DNA of 64,000 bases, taken from assembly GCF_000429625.1 (NCBI RefSeq), contig NZ_KE386927.1:175160-239159 (forward strand), read 5' to 3'. This DNA comes from Azospirillum halopraeferens DSM 3675 (GTDB taxonomy: Bacteria; Pseudomonadota; Alphaproteobacteria; Azospirillales; Azospirillaceae). Shown here piece by piece: positions 18,503 through 29,674 of the stretch; the first letter of the stretch is position 1, and every line of letters begins with the position of its first letter. Under the pieces are notes generated by a model. The model was not told the DNA's origin and did no database searches. It saw nothing but the letters and a program-made list of their open reading frames with translations. Made by a program: the position numbers and the translations under genes.

Positions 18503-20545
18503 TCAGGACCGCAGCACCGGCGCCTGTTCGTTGACCGCCATGCGCGTGGCGGCGGTGAGGGTGGCCGCCAGGTCCGCGTCGCCGCCGTCGACCAGCGCCC
18601 GCACCGCGTCGGCCGTGGGCTCGCCGCCCAGCCGCGTGTGCAGGCGGCGATGGACGAAGGCCGTCACCGGATCGTCCTGCGGCGCCGGCCCGGCCAGCCA
18701 GCCGGCCACCGCCGCCGCACCGCCGTCCCCGAGCCCCACCGCCAGCCGGGTCACCGGCGCGCGGCCGGGGAAGCGGGCGAGGATGGCCTCGCGCGCCGCC
18801 GCGTCCCGCGAGGCGCGGGCGAACGCCAGGCGCAGCCCGTAATTGTTGGGAAAGGCCGGCTCCAGCCCCGCCCAGCGCTCCGCCGGATCGTCCAGCCGTT
18901 CCATGGCCACCAGGATCGCCCCGGCGTGGTTCGGCCGCGCCGCCAGCACCGCATCCAGATCGTCGCGGGCCGCCTGCCGCAACAGCGCTTGCACCTCGTC
19001 GGGCAGCCCGTCCAGCGCCGGCCCCAGCCGGAAGTCCGCCCGCTGCACCCGCCCGTCATCACCCAGCGCCCGCGCCTCGGCGTCCTCCGCCACCGCCGGC
19101 GGCGGGGCCGGCGGAGCGTCGTGCCCGGGAAACGGCTCCTCGCCGCGGCGCGCCCGGGCGAGGGCGGCGGAGAGAGAGCCGGCCGACGCCCGATCGACGC
19201 GCGCGATCTCCGCCAGGATGGCCGGCACCCCGTCCAGCCGTCCCTGGCGGATCAGCAGCGTGGCCAAGCCGCCGCGGCACACCGCGTCGCCGGGGAAGCG
19301 GCGGGCCGTCTCCCGGTACAGCGCCTCCGCCTCACCCGCCCGCCCCGTCCGCGCCAACAGCTCCGCCAGGGCGCTGAGGCTGACAACGTCGTCGGGGAAG
19401 CGGCGCAGGGTTTCCCAGAAGACGATCTCGGCGAGATCCTCCTGCCCCAGCGCGGCGAGCGATCGCGCCCAGAGAGTCCAGCCGTACATGTGGCCCGGCT
19501 CCCAGCGGACGCCGATGCGGGCAAGGTCATGGGCGAGGTCGGGCGCCTGGTCGAGGACCAGATCGCCGATGTTGCAGGCAGTGCGGACCACAAAATGGCT
19601 CTCGCCCGTGGCCTCGGCGTAACAAAGCTGGTCGGCAATCAGCGCTTCGATATCGGATCGAACAGCGGCTACCGGTTCTTTCGCCAACCGTAATTCGATC
19701 TTCTCGCGCCGCTCACGCGGCGGCGTTTTGATAACGCGCGGCGGTTTCGCCCCTCCGGCAGCCGTCCCGCCCTTCACATCCTCCTTCCACCACGCGACGA
19801 ACGGGCGCCGGGCGTGCTCCTTGAACAAGGGCTCCAGGCGGTGCCGCCACGCCGGCGGGGAGGAGGGATAGAGCGCCTTCAGCGAGTACCACTGGAGCAG
19901 GAAGTCGTCCCGGTCTTGCGGGCCGAGATGACAGGCCCAACGGGCAAAGCCGGCGAGCACGGCTTCGGACACCGGCGCCGGCGGCTTCGGCAGTCCGAGC
20001 AAGCCCAGCAGGCCGATGTCGAGGAAATAGTCGGGCTCGCCCCGCCCGGCGCGATCGCAGAACCCGAACCAATCCGCCTGATAGGTGTCGTCGGTCTGGG
20101 TCTGCGCCAGCGTGCGCCACAGCTCCGCCCGCGGGTCGTGGGCCGAATCCACCACCAGGCCGGCGGCCCAGGGCTCCAGCGCGTTCACCGCGGCGTGCAG
20201 TCGGGCCGCGCTGTCCCGCAGGTCCAGGCGGGGCACCAGGGACAGGGCATCCGCCACTTCGCCGGCGTAGCGGGCCGGGCCGTAGCGCAGGCGGAACGCG
20301 GGCGGGTCGGCTGGACGGGCAGCCAGCCACGCGTCCACGGTATGGTCCAGCAGCCGGAGCAGGGGGTCGTTGGCGCCGAGATTGCCGAACAGAGTGTCCA
20401 GAACGTCGGACGGGCGGCCTCGGCCATAGGGGAACGGCAGCGCAATGCCGCGGATCAGGTCGTCGAACCGCTCCGCCGGCGCCTTTTCGAAGGCATCGAG
20501 CCAGGGGTGGTCGGGCCGGGGGCGCCGTGGGTCAATCGCGGACAT
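18503..20545 (-). CDS. Large TPR-containing protein of unknown function
   Basis: 680 residues, soluble. The N-terminal half (to about residue 310) is unrecognised, rich in Trp, Asp and Pro (DHPWLDAFEKAPAERFDDLI, YSLKALYPSSPPAWRHRLEPL). The middle (about 330-470) contains tetratricopeptide repeats (GWTLWARSLAALGQEDLAEI, LSALAELLARTGRAGEAEALY, CRGGLATLLIRQGRLDGVP). The C-terminal part is Ala-rich and helical. It overlaps the upstream unknown gene by 14 nt, so the pair is translated from one message. TPRs imply a scaffold role with that partner. Confidence 0.75.
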   Translation of the reverse strand: MSAIDPRRPRPDHPWLDAFEKAPAERFDDLIRGIALPFPYGRGRPSDVLDTLFGNLGANDPLLRLLDHTVDAWLAARPADPPAFRLRYGPARYAGEVADALSLVPRLDLRDSAARLHAAVNALEPWAAGLVVDSAHDPRAELWRTLAQTQTDDTYQADWFGFCDRAGRGEPDYFLDIGLLGLLGLPKPPAPVSEAVLAGFARWACHLGPQDRDDFLLQWYSLKALYPSSPPAWRHRLEPLFKEHARRPFVAWWKEDVKGGTAAGGAKPPRVIKTPPRERREKIELRLAKEPVAAVRSDIEALIADQLCYAEATGESHFVVRTACNIGDLVLDQAPDLAHDLARIGVRWEPGHMYGWTLWARSLAALGQEDLAEIVFWETLRRFPDDVVSLSALAELLARTGRAGEAEALYRETARRFPGDAVCRGGLATLLIRQGRLDGVPAILAEIARVDRASAGSLSAALARARRGEEPFPGHDAPPAPPPAVAEDAEARALGDDGRVQRADFRLGPALDGLPDEVQALLRQAARDDLDAVLAARPNHAGAILVAMERLDDPAERWAGLEPAFPNNYGLRLAFARASRDAAAREAILARFPGRAPVTRLAVGLGDGGAAAVAGWLAGPAPQDDPVTAFVHRRLHTRLGGEPTADAVRALVDGGDADLAATLTAATRMAVNEQAPVLRS

Positions 20546-21494
20546 GGTCGGGCATCGGCTCCCCGAAGTCGCTCCGGTATTCCCTCAGACACCTGAGATG
20601 GGCGTTGCGCAGGCGTTTCAAGGATGGCTCCGGCATCGGCGCGGCGATGGACGCCATTTTCTCCATATGCGCCACCGAATAATCTATACGCCGGTGCAGG
20701 ATTTCCGCAACCAGCCGATTGCACGCCGCATCCTCGCGCAGGTCGAGCGTCCGGCCGTAGGGCAGTTCGGTCGGCGCCGGGACGTAGAAGGGGTTGAGCG
20801 GCCCGTCCAGCACCGTGGGCACCGCGAAGGCGCGCTGCCGCTCCGCCCGCGGCGTGGCCTCCAGCACCTCGGCCACCGTGTAGGCCATGGCGACCACCGT
20901 GTACTCTTTGGCGTGGTTCGGCACATGGAAATGGCCGAGGCCGAGACGGTCGCGCAGGCGCAGGAACCAGTTTCGGTCCTCCAGGTCATCCTTCACCTCG
21001 TCGCGGAAGGCGGCGAAGCCGGGGCGGTTGTCGCGCCGGCGGTTCCAGCGCTCGACGAATGCCTCCAGCAAGCGGTTCTGCGTCAGCCGCACCGGATCGG
21101 TCGGGGCACGGCCCCGGTTCTTCGCCATCCGGAAGGCGTTCAGGACGTTGGGCTTGGTGAATCGTCCGACTCGATCGAACAGCCAGTCGATGCACTCCAC
21201 CCGGATGATGTCACGCGGCGCCAGGGTGGCGATCAGCGCGTCCGCATTGTCCGCCGTGAAGGTGGCGGGCACCCCATCCGGCGGGGCGTTCAACCGGTTG
21301 GCAACGTAGTCGGCGTGCTTCACCGCCATGGTCCGGCGCGGCCGCGTCGGCGGTGGCTCGAAATCGTGGGTGTCGTAGGCGGCCCAGCGGTCGTCGGTCA
21401 CCCGCTCCTCGAAGCGGAAATTGTCGCACACGGCGCGCGCGGCGGCGGTGCGGGCGAAGCGATGGCCATCCCCCGGCCGACGGCTGTTCTGCAT
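20532..21494 (-). CDS. Hypothetical protein, 320 aa, paired with the TPR gene
   Basis: No family recognised. No signal peptide or membrane helix. The N-terminus is basic (MQNSRRPGDGHRFARTAAARAV). Notable segments are DIIRVECIDWLFDRVGRFTKPNVL, a helical WNRRRDNRPGFAAFRDEV, and HVPNHAKEYTVVAMAYTVAEVL. Basic patches make nucleic-acid contact possible but there is no motif to prove it. The 14-nt overlap with the downstream TPR gene indicates a two-gene operon. Base composition is like that of neighbours, so recent transfer is not indicated. Confidence 0.7.
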   Translation of the reverse strand: MQNSRRPGDGHRFARTAAARAVCDNFRFEERVTDDRWAAYDTHDFEPPPTRPRRTMAVKHADYVANRLNAPPDGVPATFTADNADALIATLAPRDIIRVECIDWLFDRVGRFTKPNVLNAFRMAKNRGRAPTDPVRLTQNRLLEAFVERWNRRRDNRPGFAAFRDEVKDDLEDRNWFLRLRDRLGLGHFHVPNHAKEYTVVAMAYTVAEVLEATPRAERQRAFAVPTVLDGPLNPFYVPAPTELPYGRTLDLREDAACNRLVAEILHRRIDYSVAHMEKMASIAAPMPEPSLKRLRNAHLRCLREYRSDFGEPMPDHVRD

Positions 21495-21627
21495 GGGCTG
21501 CGGAAGACCTGATCAGGATGAGATGGTCACGATCCTAATCACCCGCCCCGCTGCATGCCAGATGGATCTTCCCGCGACACGCGCATTCTTCACCTTCGAC
21601 ACCTCCCGTCCGCGATCCCGCCCCCGA

Positions 21628-22065
21628 TCACGCCGGCGGGCGGGTGGACGGGGGGTCGCGCAGCAGGTCGCGGATCTCTTCCAGCAGCGTCTCCTGGCGC
21701 GGCGGGGCCGGCGGTTCATCCGGCTCGGCCGGTTCGCTGCGGCGGAAGCGGTTGATCTTGCGCACCAGCAGGAACAGCGCGCCGGCGACGATGAGGAAAT
21801 GCAGGATGGCGTTGAGGAAGCGGCCGTAGTTGATCGTCGCCGCCCCCGCCGCCTGCGCCGCCGCCAGGCTGTCGTAGGTGCCGCCGGACAGGTTCAGGAA
21901 ATGGTTGGAGAAGTCGAGCCCGCCCATGATCCAGCCGATGGGCGGCGTCAGGATGTCGTTGACCAGCGAGTTGACGATGCCGGTGAACGCCGCGCCGATG
22001 ACGATGCCGACCGCCAGGTCGATCACGTTGCCGCGGCTGATGAACGCCCGGAACTCCTGCCACAT
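21628..22065 (-). CDS. mscL: Large-conductance mechanosensitive channel MscL
   Basis: 145-residue pentameric channel that opens at high membrane tension in osmotic downshock. MWQEFRAFISRGNVIDLAVG is the conserved N-terminal amphipathic helix and start of TM1; TM1 continues IVIGAAFTGIVNSLVNDILTPP, TM2 is LNAILHFLIVAGALFLLVRK, and the C-terminal bundle helix is TLLEEIRDLLRD. Slightly long because of a Pro/Glu linker. It lies 61 nt downstream of secA on the same strand. Confidence 0.97.
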   Translation of the reverse strand: MWQEFRAFISRGNVIDLAVGIVIGAAFTGIVNSLVNDILTPPIGWIMGGLDFSNHFLNLSGGTYDSLAAAQAAGAATINYGRFLNAILHFLIVAGALFLLVRKINRFRRSEPAEPDEPPAPPRQETLLEEIRDLLRDPPSTRPPA

Positions 22066-22126
22066 GCGCCCCTCCCACGCTCACGCTTGCAAACGGGGGA
22101 GGGATGCGGGGGTTCCCGGCCGGGGC

Positions 22127-24874
<2,748 letters not shown>

Positions 24875-24921
24875 GAAAAAAACCCCGGACGGAAACGGAA
24901 AGCCGGGGGCGGCCCCCGGAC
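24875..24921 (-). promoter_or_regulatory. secA leader with two mutually exclusive hairpins
   Basis: On the minus strand the predicted 47-nt leader contains stem A, CCGGGGG paired with CCCCCGG (within 24903-24919, 3-nt loop), and stem B, CCCCGG (24908-24903) paired with CCGGGG (24888-24883) across a 14-nt loop, followed by seven T residues (24882-24876) and then one C before the ATG. CCCCGG takes part in both stems. Stem B plus T7 is an intrinsic-terminator signature on the start codon. Confidence 0.6.
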
Positions 24922-24927
24922 CGCTCT

Positions 24928-24956
24928 GACATAGGACCGTTGGGCTTCCAAGTCAA
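24928..24956 (-). promoter_or_regulatory. Sigma-70 promoter of secA
   Basis: TTGACT (24956-24951) and TATGTC (24933-24928) on the minus strand with an exact 17-bp spacer. Transcription would start near 24921, giving a leader of about 47 nt. Confidence 0.6.
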
Positions 24957-25138
24957 CGAGACCGGCGGTTCGCCGGCCACGGGCCGCCGCGGTGTACGGC
25001 GCCGCCGACGCTCGCTTGCCAGAGCGGGCGTCCCATGCTTAATGCCAAAGCGGGATACGGGTCCGGGGTGCCGGCGGGCGGCCCCGGCCCTTTCCTTATG
25101 AACGTCCGACGTCCGCCGGAAGGATGGAGACCCCAGTC

Positions 25139-26113
25139 ATGAACCGAGTGCTTCGCGCCGCCTTCCTGTCGCTGGCCGCCGGCGGCGTGGCCCTGGCGGG
25201 CCCCACGACCGCTTTCGCCGGCGACGCCGCGCCGGCCGCGCAGCAAACCGCTCCGGCGCAGGCGGGGGCCGCTGCCCCCGAACAGCCTGCGGACCCGGTC
25301 ATCGCCCGCGTCGACGGGCAGGAGATCCATGCCTCCGACCTGATGCGTCTGGCCGCCCAGCTTCCGCCCCAGGTGCGCCAGATGCCGCTGGAGATGATCT
25401 ATCCGGCGATCCTGGAGCAGCTCGTCAACCAGAAGCTCATTGCCGCCGCCGGCTACAAGGCCGGCCTGCAGGACAGCCCGGCGGTGAAGGAGGAGCTGAA
25501 GGCCGCCGAGGAGCGCGCCGTGCAGCGCGCCTACATCGACCGGCAGGTGGGCGAGCGCATCACCCCCGAAGCCCTGGACGAGGCGTACAAGGAGTACCTG
25601 CGGGAGAATCCGCCCCAGGAAGAGGTGAAGGCCGCCCACATCCTGGTGGAGAGCGAGGCCGAGGCCCGGGCGATCATCGAGTCGCTGAAGGCCGGCGGCG
25701 ATTTCGCCGCCATCGCCCGCGACAAGTCGAAGGACACCGCCGCCGCCGCGCAGGGCGGGGATCTCGGCTACTTCACCAAAGACACCATGGTGGAGCCCTT
25801 CGCCGAGGCCGCCTTCGCCATGAAGCCGGGCGACGTCAGCACCGACCCGGTGCAGACCCAGTTCGGCTGGCACGTCATCAAGGTGGAGGACCGCCGCCAG
25901 CCCGAACCGCCGGCACTGGACGAGGTGAAGCCGGAACTGGAGCGCGAGCTGTCGCGCGAGATCATCACCGGCCTGGTGGACGAACTGCGCACCACCGCCC
26001 GGATCGAGACCTTCCAGCTCGACGGGTCGCCGATGCCGGCCGCCCCGGCGGCTCCGGCGGCTCCGGCGGCCCCGCCCGCCGGCGCCGCCAACGGCGCGGC
26101 GCCGAAGCCGTAA
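25139..26113 (+). CDS. Parvulin-type peptidyl-prolyl isomerase
   Basis: 324 residues from MNRVLRAAFLSL; GGAG lies 9 nt upstream. The ATG at 25124 in the same frame is less likely. A signal peptide ends near AFAGDAAPA, so the enzyme is periplasmic. An N-terminal SurA/PpiD-like helical region (QLPPQVRQMPLEMIYPAILEQLVNQ) precedes a rotamase domain at about 165-260 (VKAAHILVESEAEARAIIE, GGDLGYFTKDTMVEPFAEAAF, FGWHVIKVEDRR). The tail is Ala/Pro-rich. It folds outer-membrane proteins or secreted proteins. secA is divergent; argJ follows at 181 nt. Confidence 0.93.
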   Translation: MNRVLRAAFLSLAAGGVALAGPTTAFAGDAAPAAQQTAPAQAGAAAPEQPADPVIARVDGQEIHASDLMRLAAQLPPQVRQMPLEMIYPAILEQLVNQKLIAAAGYKAGLQDSPAVKEELKAAEERAVQRAYIDRQVGERITPEALDEAYKEYLRENPPQEEVKAAHILVESEAEARAIIESLKAGGDFAAIARDKSKDTAAAAQGGDLGYFTKDTMVEPFAEAAFAMKPGDVSTDPVQTQFGWHVIKVEDRRQPEPPALDEVKPELERELSREIITGLVDELRTTARIETFQLDGSPMPAAPAAPAAPAAPPAGAANGAAPKP

Positions 26114-26169
26114 CGCGCCACCCGGCGGATGGGAACGGCGCCATTTCGGCGGCGGTCCGTGAAAACCGT

Positions 26170-26197
26170 TTGCATCCGCCGGACCCCTGTCTATCTT
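26170..26197 (+). promoter_or_regulatory. Possible promoter for argJ
   Basis: TTGCAT (26170-26175) and TATCTT (26192-26197) with a 16-bp spacer, 98 nt before the argJ ATG. Confidence 0.35.
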
Positions 26198-26294
26198 GTC
26201 GCCCGCCCGCCCATCCCAGCGCCGGTTGCGGGCGGGCGGCACGACGGTGCGGCCCGACGCAACGGCAACGATCCGGTTTCAGGGAACACCTCCG

Positions 26295-27530
26295 ATGGCA
26301 CTCCCCGTTTCCCCGCTCGCCCCTTCCGCGTTCCCGACGCTGCCGCCGCTGGCCGGCGTGCGCCTGGCCACGGCCAACAGCGGCATCCGCTATAAGGGGC
26401 GCGACGATCTGCTGGTCGCGGTGCTCGATCCCGGCACCACCGTGGCGGGGGTGCTGACCCGGTCGCTCGCCGCCTCCGCGCCGGTGGAATGGTGCCGCAT
26501 GGCGCTGCCCCACGGGCTGGGCCGCGCGCTGGTGGTCAACGCCGGCAACGCCAACGCCTTCACCGGCAAGGCGGGCGACGCCACGGTGCAGGCCACCGTG
26601 CGGGCGGCGGCGCAGATCGCCGGCTGCGCGCCGGAGGAGGTGTACGTGGCCTCCACCGGGGTCATCGGCCAGCCCCTGGCGCCCGACGCCATCGCCCGCG
26701 TCCTGCCCGTCCCCGGCGACGCCCCCGCCACCGCGGCGGCGTGGGAGGCGGCGGCGCGCGCCATCATGACCACCGACACCTTCGCCAAGGGGGCGACCCG
26801 CACCGCGAAGATCGGCGGCACCACGGTGACGCTGAACGGCTTCTGCAAGGGCTCGGGCATGATCGCACCGGACATGGCGACCATGCTGGGCTTCATCTTC
26901 ACCGACGCCGCCATCCCGGCCCCGGCGCTGCAGGGCATGCTGTCGGCCCTGACCGAGAAGACCTTCAACGCCATCACCGTGGACAGCGACACCTCCACCT
27001 CCGACACGGTGCTGCTGTTCGCCACCGGGCGGGCCGGCAACGCCCCGGTGAGCCAGGCCGACGAGGCCGGGCTGATCGAGTTCCGGGCGGCCCTGGAAGA
27101 CCTCATGATGGACCTGGCGCACCAGATCGTGCGCGACGGCGAGGGGGCCACCAAGTTCGTTGCCATCCGCGTCAGCGGGGCCGAGAGCGACGCCGCGGCC
27201 AAGCGCATCGGCCTGACCATCGCCAATTCGCCGCTGGTCAAGACCGCCATCGCCGGCGAGGACGCCAACTGGGGCCGCATCGTCATGGCCGTGGGCAAGG
27301 CGGGCGAGCGGGCCGACCGCGACCGCCTGAAGATCTCCATCGGCGGCACGCTGATCTGCGCCGAGGGGATGGAGATGCCGGGCTATGACGAGGCGCCCGT
27401 CGCCGCCCACATGAAGGGCAAGGAGATCGACATCGCCGTCGACCTCGGCCTGGGCAGCGGCCGCGCCACCGTGTGGACCTGCGACCTGACCCACGGCTAC
27501 ATCGACATCAACGGCAGCTACCGGAGCTGA
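26295..27530 (+). CDS. argJ: Bifunctional ornithine acetyltransferase / N-acetylglutamate synthase ArgJ
   Basis: 411 residues, the usual length. The precursor self-cleaves at the ALA-Thr type junction: KGSGMIAPDMATMLGFIFTD is visible near residue 185-205, with the Thr of ATM becoming the nucleophile of the beta chain. It transfers acetyl from N-acetylornithine to glutamate (and possibly from acetyl-CoA) in the cyclic arginine pathway. N-terminal VRLATANSGIRYKGRDDLLV and C-terminal TVWTCDLTHGYIDINGSYRS are conserved. Followed by a mutT gene after 31 nt. Confidence 0.97.
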   Translation: MALPVSPLAPSAFPTLPPLAGVRLATANSGIRYKGRDDLLVAVLDPGTTVAGVLTRSLAASAPVEWCRMALPHGLGRALVVNAGNANAFTGKAGDATVQATVRAAAQIAGCAPEEVYVASTGVIGQPLAPDAIARVLPVPGDAPATAAAWEAAARAIMTTDTFAKGATRTAKIGGTTVTLNGFCKGSGMIAPDMATMLGFIFTDAAIPAPALQGMLSALTEKTFNAITVDSDTSTSDTVLLFATGRAGNAPVSQADEAGLIEFRAALEDLMMDLAHQIVRDGEGATKFVAIRVSGAESDAAAKRIGLTIANSPLVKTAIAGEDANWGRIVMAVGKAGERADRDRLKISIGGTLICAEGMEMPGYDEAPVAAHMKGKEIDIAVDLGLGSGRATVWTCDLTHGYIDINGSYRS

Positions 27531-27561
27531 CGGCGCCGCCGCCGGCGGGAGACGGAACGTC

Positions 27562-28008
27562 ATGGACAGCGCCTGCTTCGACCCCAACTCCACGCCGCCG
27601 GCCGGCTCCGTCCCGGTGCTGCTGGTCGCCGCGGTTGCGCTGGTCGACCCGGACGGGCGCGTCCTGCTGGCGCGGCGCCCGCCGGGCAAGCCGCTGGCCG
27701 GCCTGTGGGAGTTTCCCGGCGGCAAGGTGCACGCCGACGAAACCCCCGAGGCCGCCCTGGTGCGCGAGCTGAAGGAGGAGCTGGACGTCGATACCGCGGC
27801 GAGCTGCCTCGCCCCCTTCACCTTCGCCTCCCACCGCTACGAGAGCTTCCACCTGCTGATGCCGCTCTACGTCTGCCGGGTGTGGGACGGCACGGTCAGG
27901 GCGCTGGAAGGACAGGAACTGGCCTGGGTGCACCCCAACCGCATGGGCGCCTACCCCATGCCGCCGGCCGACGTGCCGCTGGTGGCCATGCTGCGGGATC
28001 TGCTTTGA
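27562..28008 (+). CDS. mutT: MutT-type Nudix hydrolase (8-oxo-dGTP diphosphatase)
   Basis: 148 residues. The Nudix box GGKVHADETPEAALVRELKEEL is complete apart from Asp where Gly is common (EELDV), leaving all metal-binding Glu residues. It hydrolyses oxidised nucleotides, preventing mutations. WEFPGGKVH and the C-terminal substrate strand HLLMPLYVCRVWDG match MutT. The argJ-mutT order is common in alphaproteobacteria. The stop codon overlaps the first bases of a 14-bp stem-loop. Confidence 0.92.
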   Translation: MDSACFDPNSTPPAGSVPVLLVAAVALVDPDGRVLLARRPPGKPLAGLWEFPGGKVHADETPEAALVRELKEELDVDTAASCLAPFTFASHRYESFHLLMPLYVCRVWDGTVRALEGQELAWVHPNRMGAYPMPPADVPLVAMLRDLL

Positions 28009-28045
28009 TACCGGGTTCGGTACGTCTTGATCCGAACCCGGTATC
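28007..28045 (+). terminator. 14-bp perfect stem-loop ending the argJ-mutT unit
   Basis: GATACCGGGTTCGG (28007-28020) pairs with CCGAACCCGGTATC (28032-28045), 11-nt loop. It begins on the mutT stop codon. No T-run; a convergent gene ends 56 nt further on, so it may serve both. Confidence 0.6.
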
Positions 28046-28101
28046 GGCCGCGACGGCGGCCGCTGCCCGATGGGGCCGAAGCCTGCGCGGCGTGACCGCG
28101 T

Positions 28102-28488
28102 TTAAGGTATCCGCGCGATCACCTTGATCTCGAAGTCGAAGCCCGCCAGCCATTGGACGCCGACCGCCGTCCAGTTCGGGTAGGGCGGCGCGCCGATGAC
28201 CGCGCTGCGGACGGCCATGACCGTTTCGATCTGCGCCTCGGGGTCGGTGTGGAAGGTGGTGACGTCCACCACGTCGTCGAACGTGCAGCCCGCGGCCTCC
28301 AGCACCGCGGCGAGGTTGGCGAAGGCGAGCCGGACCTGGGCGGCGAAGTCCGGCTCGGCGGAACCGTCCTCGCGGCTGCCGACCTGGCCCGAGACGAACA
28401 GCAGGTCGCCCGATCGGATCGCCGCCGAGTACCGGTGCGCATCGTAGAGGGCGTGCCGGCGGGCGGGGAAGATGGCTTCGCGTGTCAT
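28102..28488 (-). CDS. RidA family protein (enamine/imine deaminase type)
   Basis: 128 residues from MTREAIFPARR (GGAG 9 nt upstream). Features of the RidA/YjgF/UK114 fold: YSAAIRSGDLLFVSGQVGS, QVRLAFANLAAVLEAAGCTFDDVVDVTTFHTD, and the C-terminal VGVQWLAGFDFEIKVIARIP. The Arg that binds the carboxylate of imine substrates in true RidA is not evident at the usual position, so this may be a RidA subfamily with another role. Divergent from a LysR regulator, which probably controls it. Confidence 0.88.
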   Translation of the reverse strand: MTREAIFPARRHALYDAHRYSAAIRSGDLLFVSGQVGSREDGSAEPDFAAQVRLAFANLAAVLEAAGCTFDDVVDVTTFHTDPEAQIETVMAVRSAVIGAPPYPNWTAVGVQWLAGFDFEIKVIARIP

Positions 28489-28512
28489 GAACGTGTGCTC
28501 CGGTAAGGCCCG

Positions 28513-28542
28513 ATCATCGGCGTGCCGCAGGGTGCCGATGAT
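28513..28542. promoter_or_regulatory. Candidate operator: 9-bp inverted repeat
   Basis: ATCATCGGC (28513-28521) and GCCGATGAT (28534-28542), perfect, 12-nt spacer, 25 nt upstream of the ridA start in the 156-bp ridA/lysR divergent region. Size and position fit a regulator site, or a leader hairpin of ridA. Confidence 0.4.
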
Positions 28543-28644
28543 GGCCCGAAAAACGTGATGACCGTTCCCTGCGCGCTGAACCCATGGTAGTTCGTGGGTG
28601 TGTGGTCGATAATCCCGGCCGCAGACAAAAGACCCGTGCATCCG

Positions 28645-29583
28645 ATGCAGGAACGGACCGGCGCCCACCTGGAGCAGATCGAAGCCTTCGCCGCCGTGGC
28701 GGAGCATCTCGGCATCGCCGCCGCGGCGCGTTCCATCGGCCGCGATCCGTCGGTGATCTCACGCCGCCTCGACGCGCTGGAAGCGCGGCTGGGCGTGCGG
28801 CTGCTGTCCCGCACGACGCGGCGGATCACCCTCACCGAGGCCGGCGCGGCCTATCTTCACCGCGTCCGCGCCATCCTGGGCGAGCTGTCGGCGGCCGACA
28901 CGGAAGCCGCCGAGGGTGCCGCCGCGCCGCGGGGCGTCCTGCGCCTGTCGCTGCCGGCGGCGTTCACCCAGCGCTGGATCGCCCCGTGGCTGCCGGGGTT
29001 CGTCACGGCGCACCCGGCCCTGCGCCTGGAACTCCTGCACGCGGACCGTTTCGTGGACATCGTGGCCGAAGGCTTCGACGCGGCCGTGCGCATCGGCGAG
29101 CCGGCGGACAGCAGCCTGGTCGCCCGCCACCTCGCGGCGTTCGAGACGGTGCTCTGCGCCGCCCCCGCCTACCTCGCCGACCGGGGCGCCCCGGCCCGGC
29201 CCGAAGACCTCGACCGGCACACCTGCCTGAGCTTTCCCAAGGAGCGGTTCTGGCCGGACTGGCGGCTGCGGCGGGGGGATGAGCGCGTCACCCGGCGGGT
29301 GTCCCCTCACATCCTGTCCGACGACGGCGAGGGGCTGCTGGTGGCCTGCCTGGGCGGCGCCGGCATCCTGCCGGCTCCCGAATGGCTGATCGGCCGGGAA
29401 CTGGCGGAGGGACGGCTGGTCCGCATCCTGGACGGCTGGCGGTTCGACCACAGCGGCGCCGTGCAGGTCGTGCTGCCGCCGGGGCGTCTGGTGCCGGCCA
29501 AGACCAGGGTCTTCGTCGATGCCCTGGTGCGGGAACTCACCCCGCCACCGCCCTGGGACCGCCACCGGTCCGCGCCGCGGTGA
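28645..29583 (+). CDS. LysR family transcriptional regulator
   Basis: 312 residues. N-terminal winged helix: LEQIEAFAAVAEHLGIAAAA then RSIGRDPSVISRRLDALEARLGVRLLSRTTRRITLTEAG. The C-terminal periplasmic-binding-like effector domain starts near residue 95 (GVLRLSLPAAFTQRWIAPWLPGF). Divergence from ridA and a dyad between them suggest it regulates that gene. The start MQERTGAHLEQ is chosen because it begins just ahead of the DNA-binding domain; no good SD is visible. Confidence 0.93.
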   Translation: MQERTGAHLEQIEAFAAVAEHLGIAAAARSIGRDPSVISRRLDALEARLGVRLLSRTTRRITLTEAGAAYLHRVRAILGELSAADTEAAEGAAAPRGVLRLSLPAAFTQRWIAPWLPGFVTAHPALRLELLHADRFVDIVAEGFDAAVRIGEPADSSLVARHLAAFETVLCAAPAYLADRGAPARPEDLDRHTCLSFPKERFWPDWRLRRGDERVTRRVSPHILSDDGEGLLVACLGGAGILPAPEWLIGRELAEGRLVRILDGWRFDHSGAVQVVLPPGRLVPAKTRVFVDALVRELTPPPPWDRHRSAPR

Positions 29584-29674
29584 CACCGGCGGGCGCCCAC
29601 GGTTGTGTTTCCGCGGCGCGGTGCCGGCGTTATAGTGGCCGCTGCACGGGACATCGCCGGTAAGGACCGCTCCC

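Noticed and set aside
24953..25036. 27-codon frame upstream of secA as a SecM-like arrest peptide
   Set aside because: It has no SD, ends before the predicted secA promoter -10, and lacks a known arrest motif.
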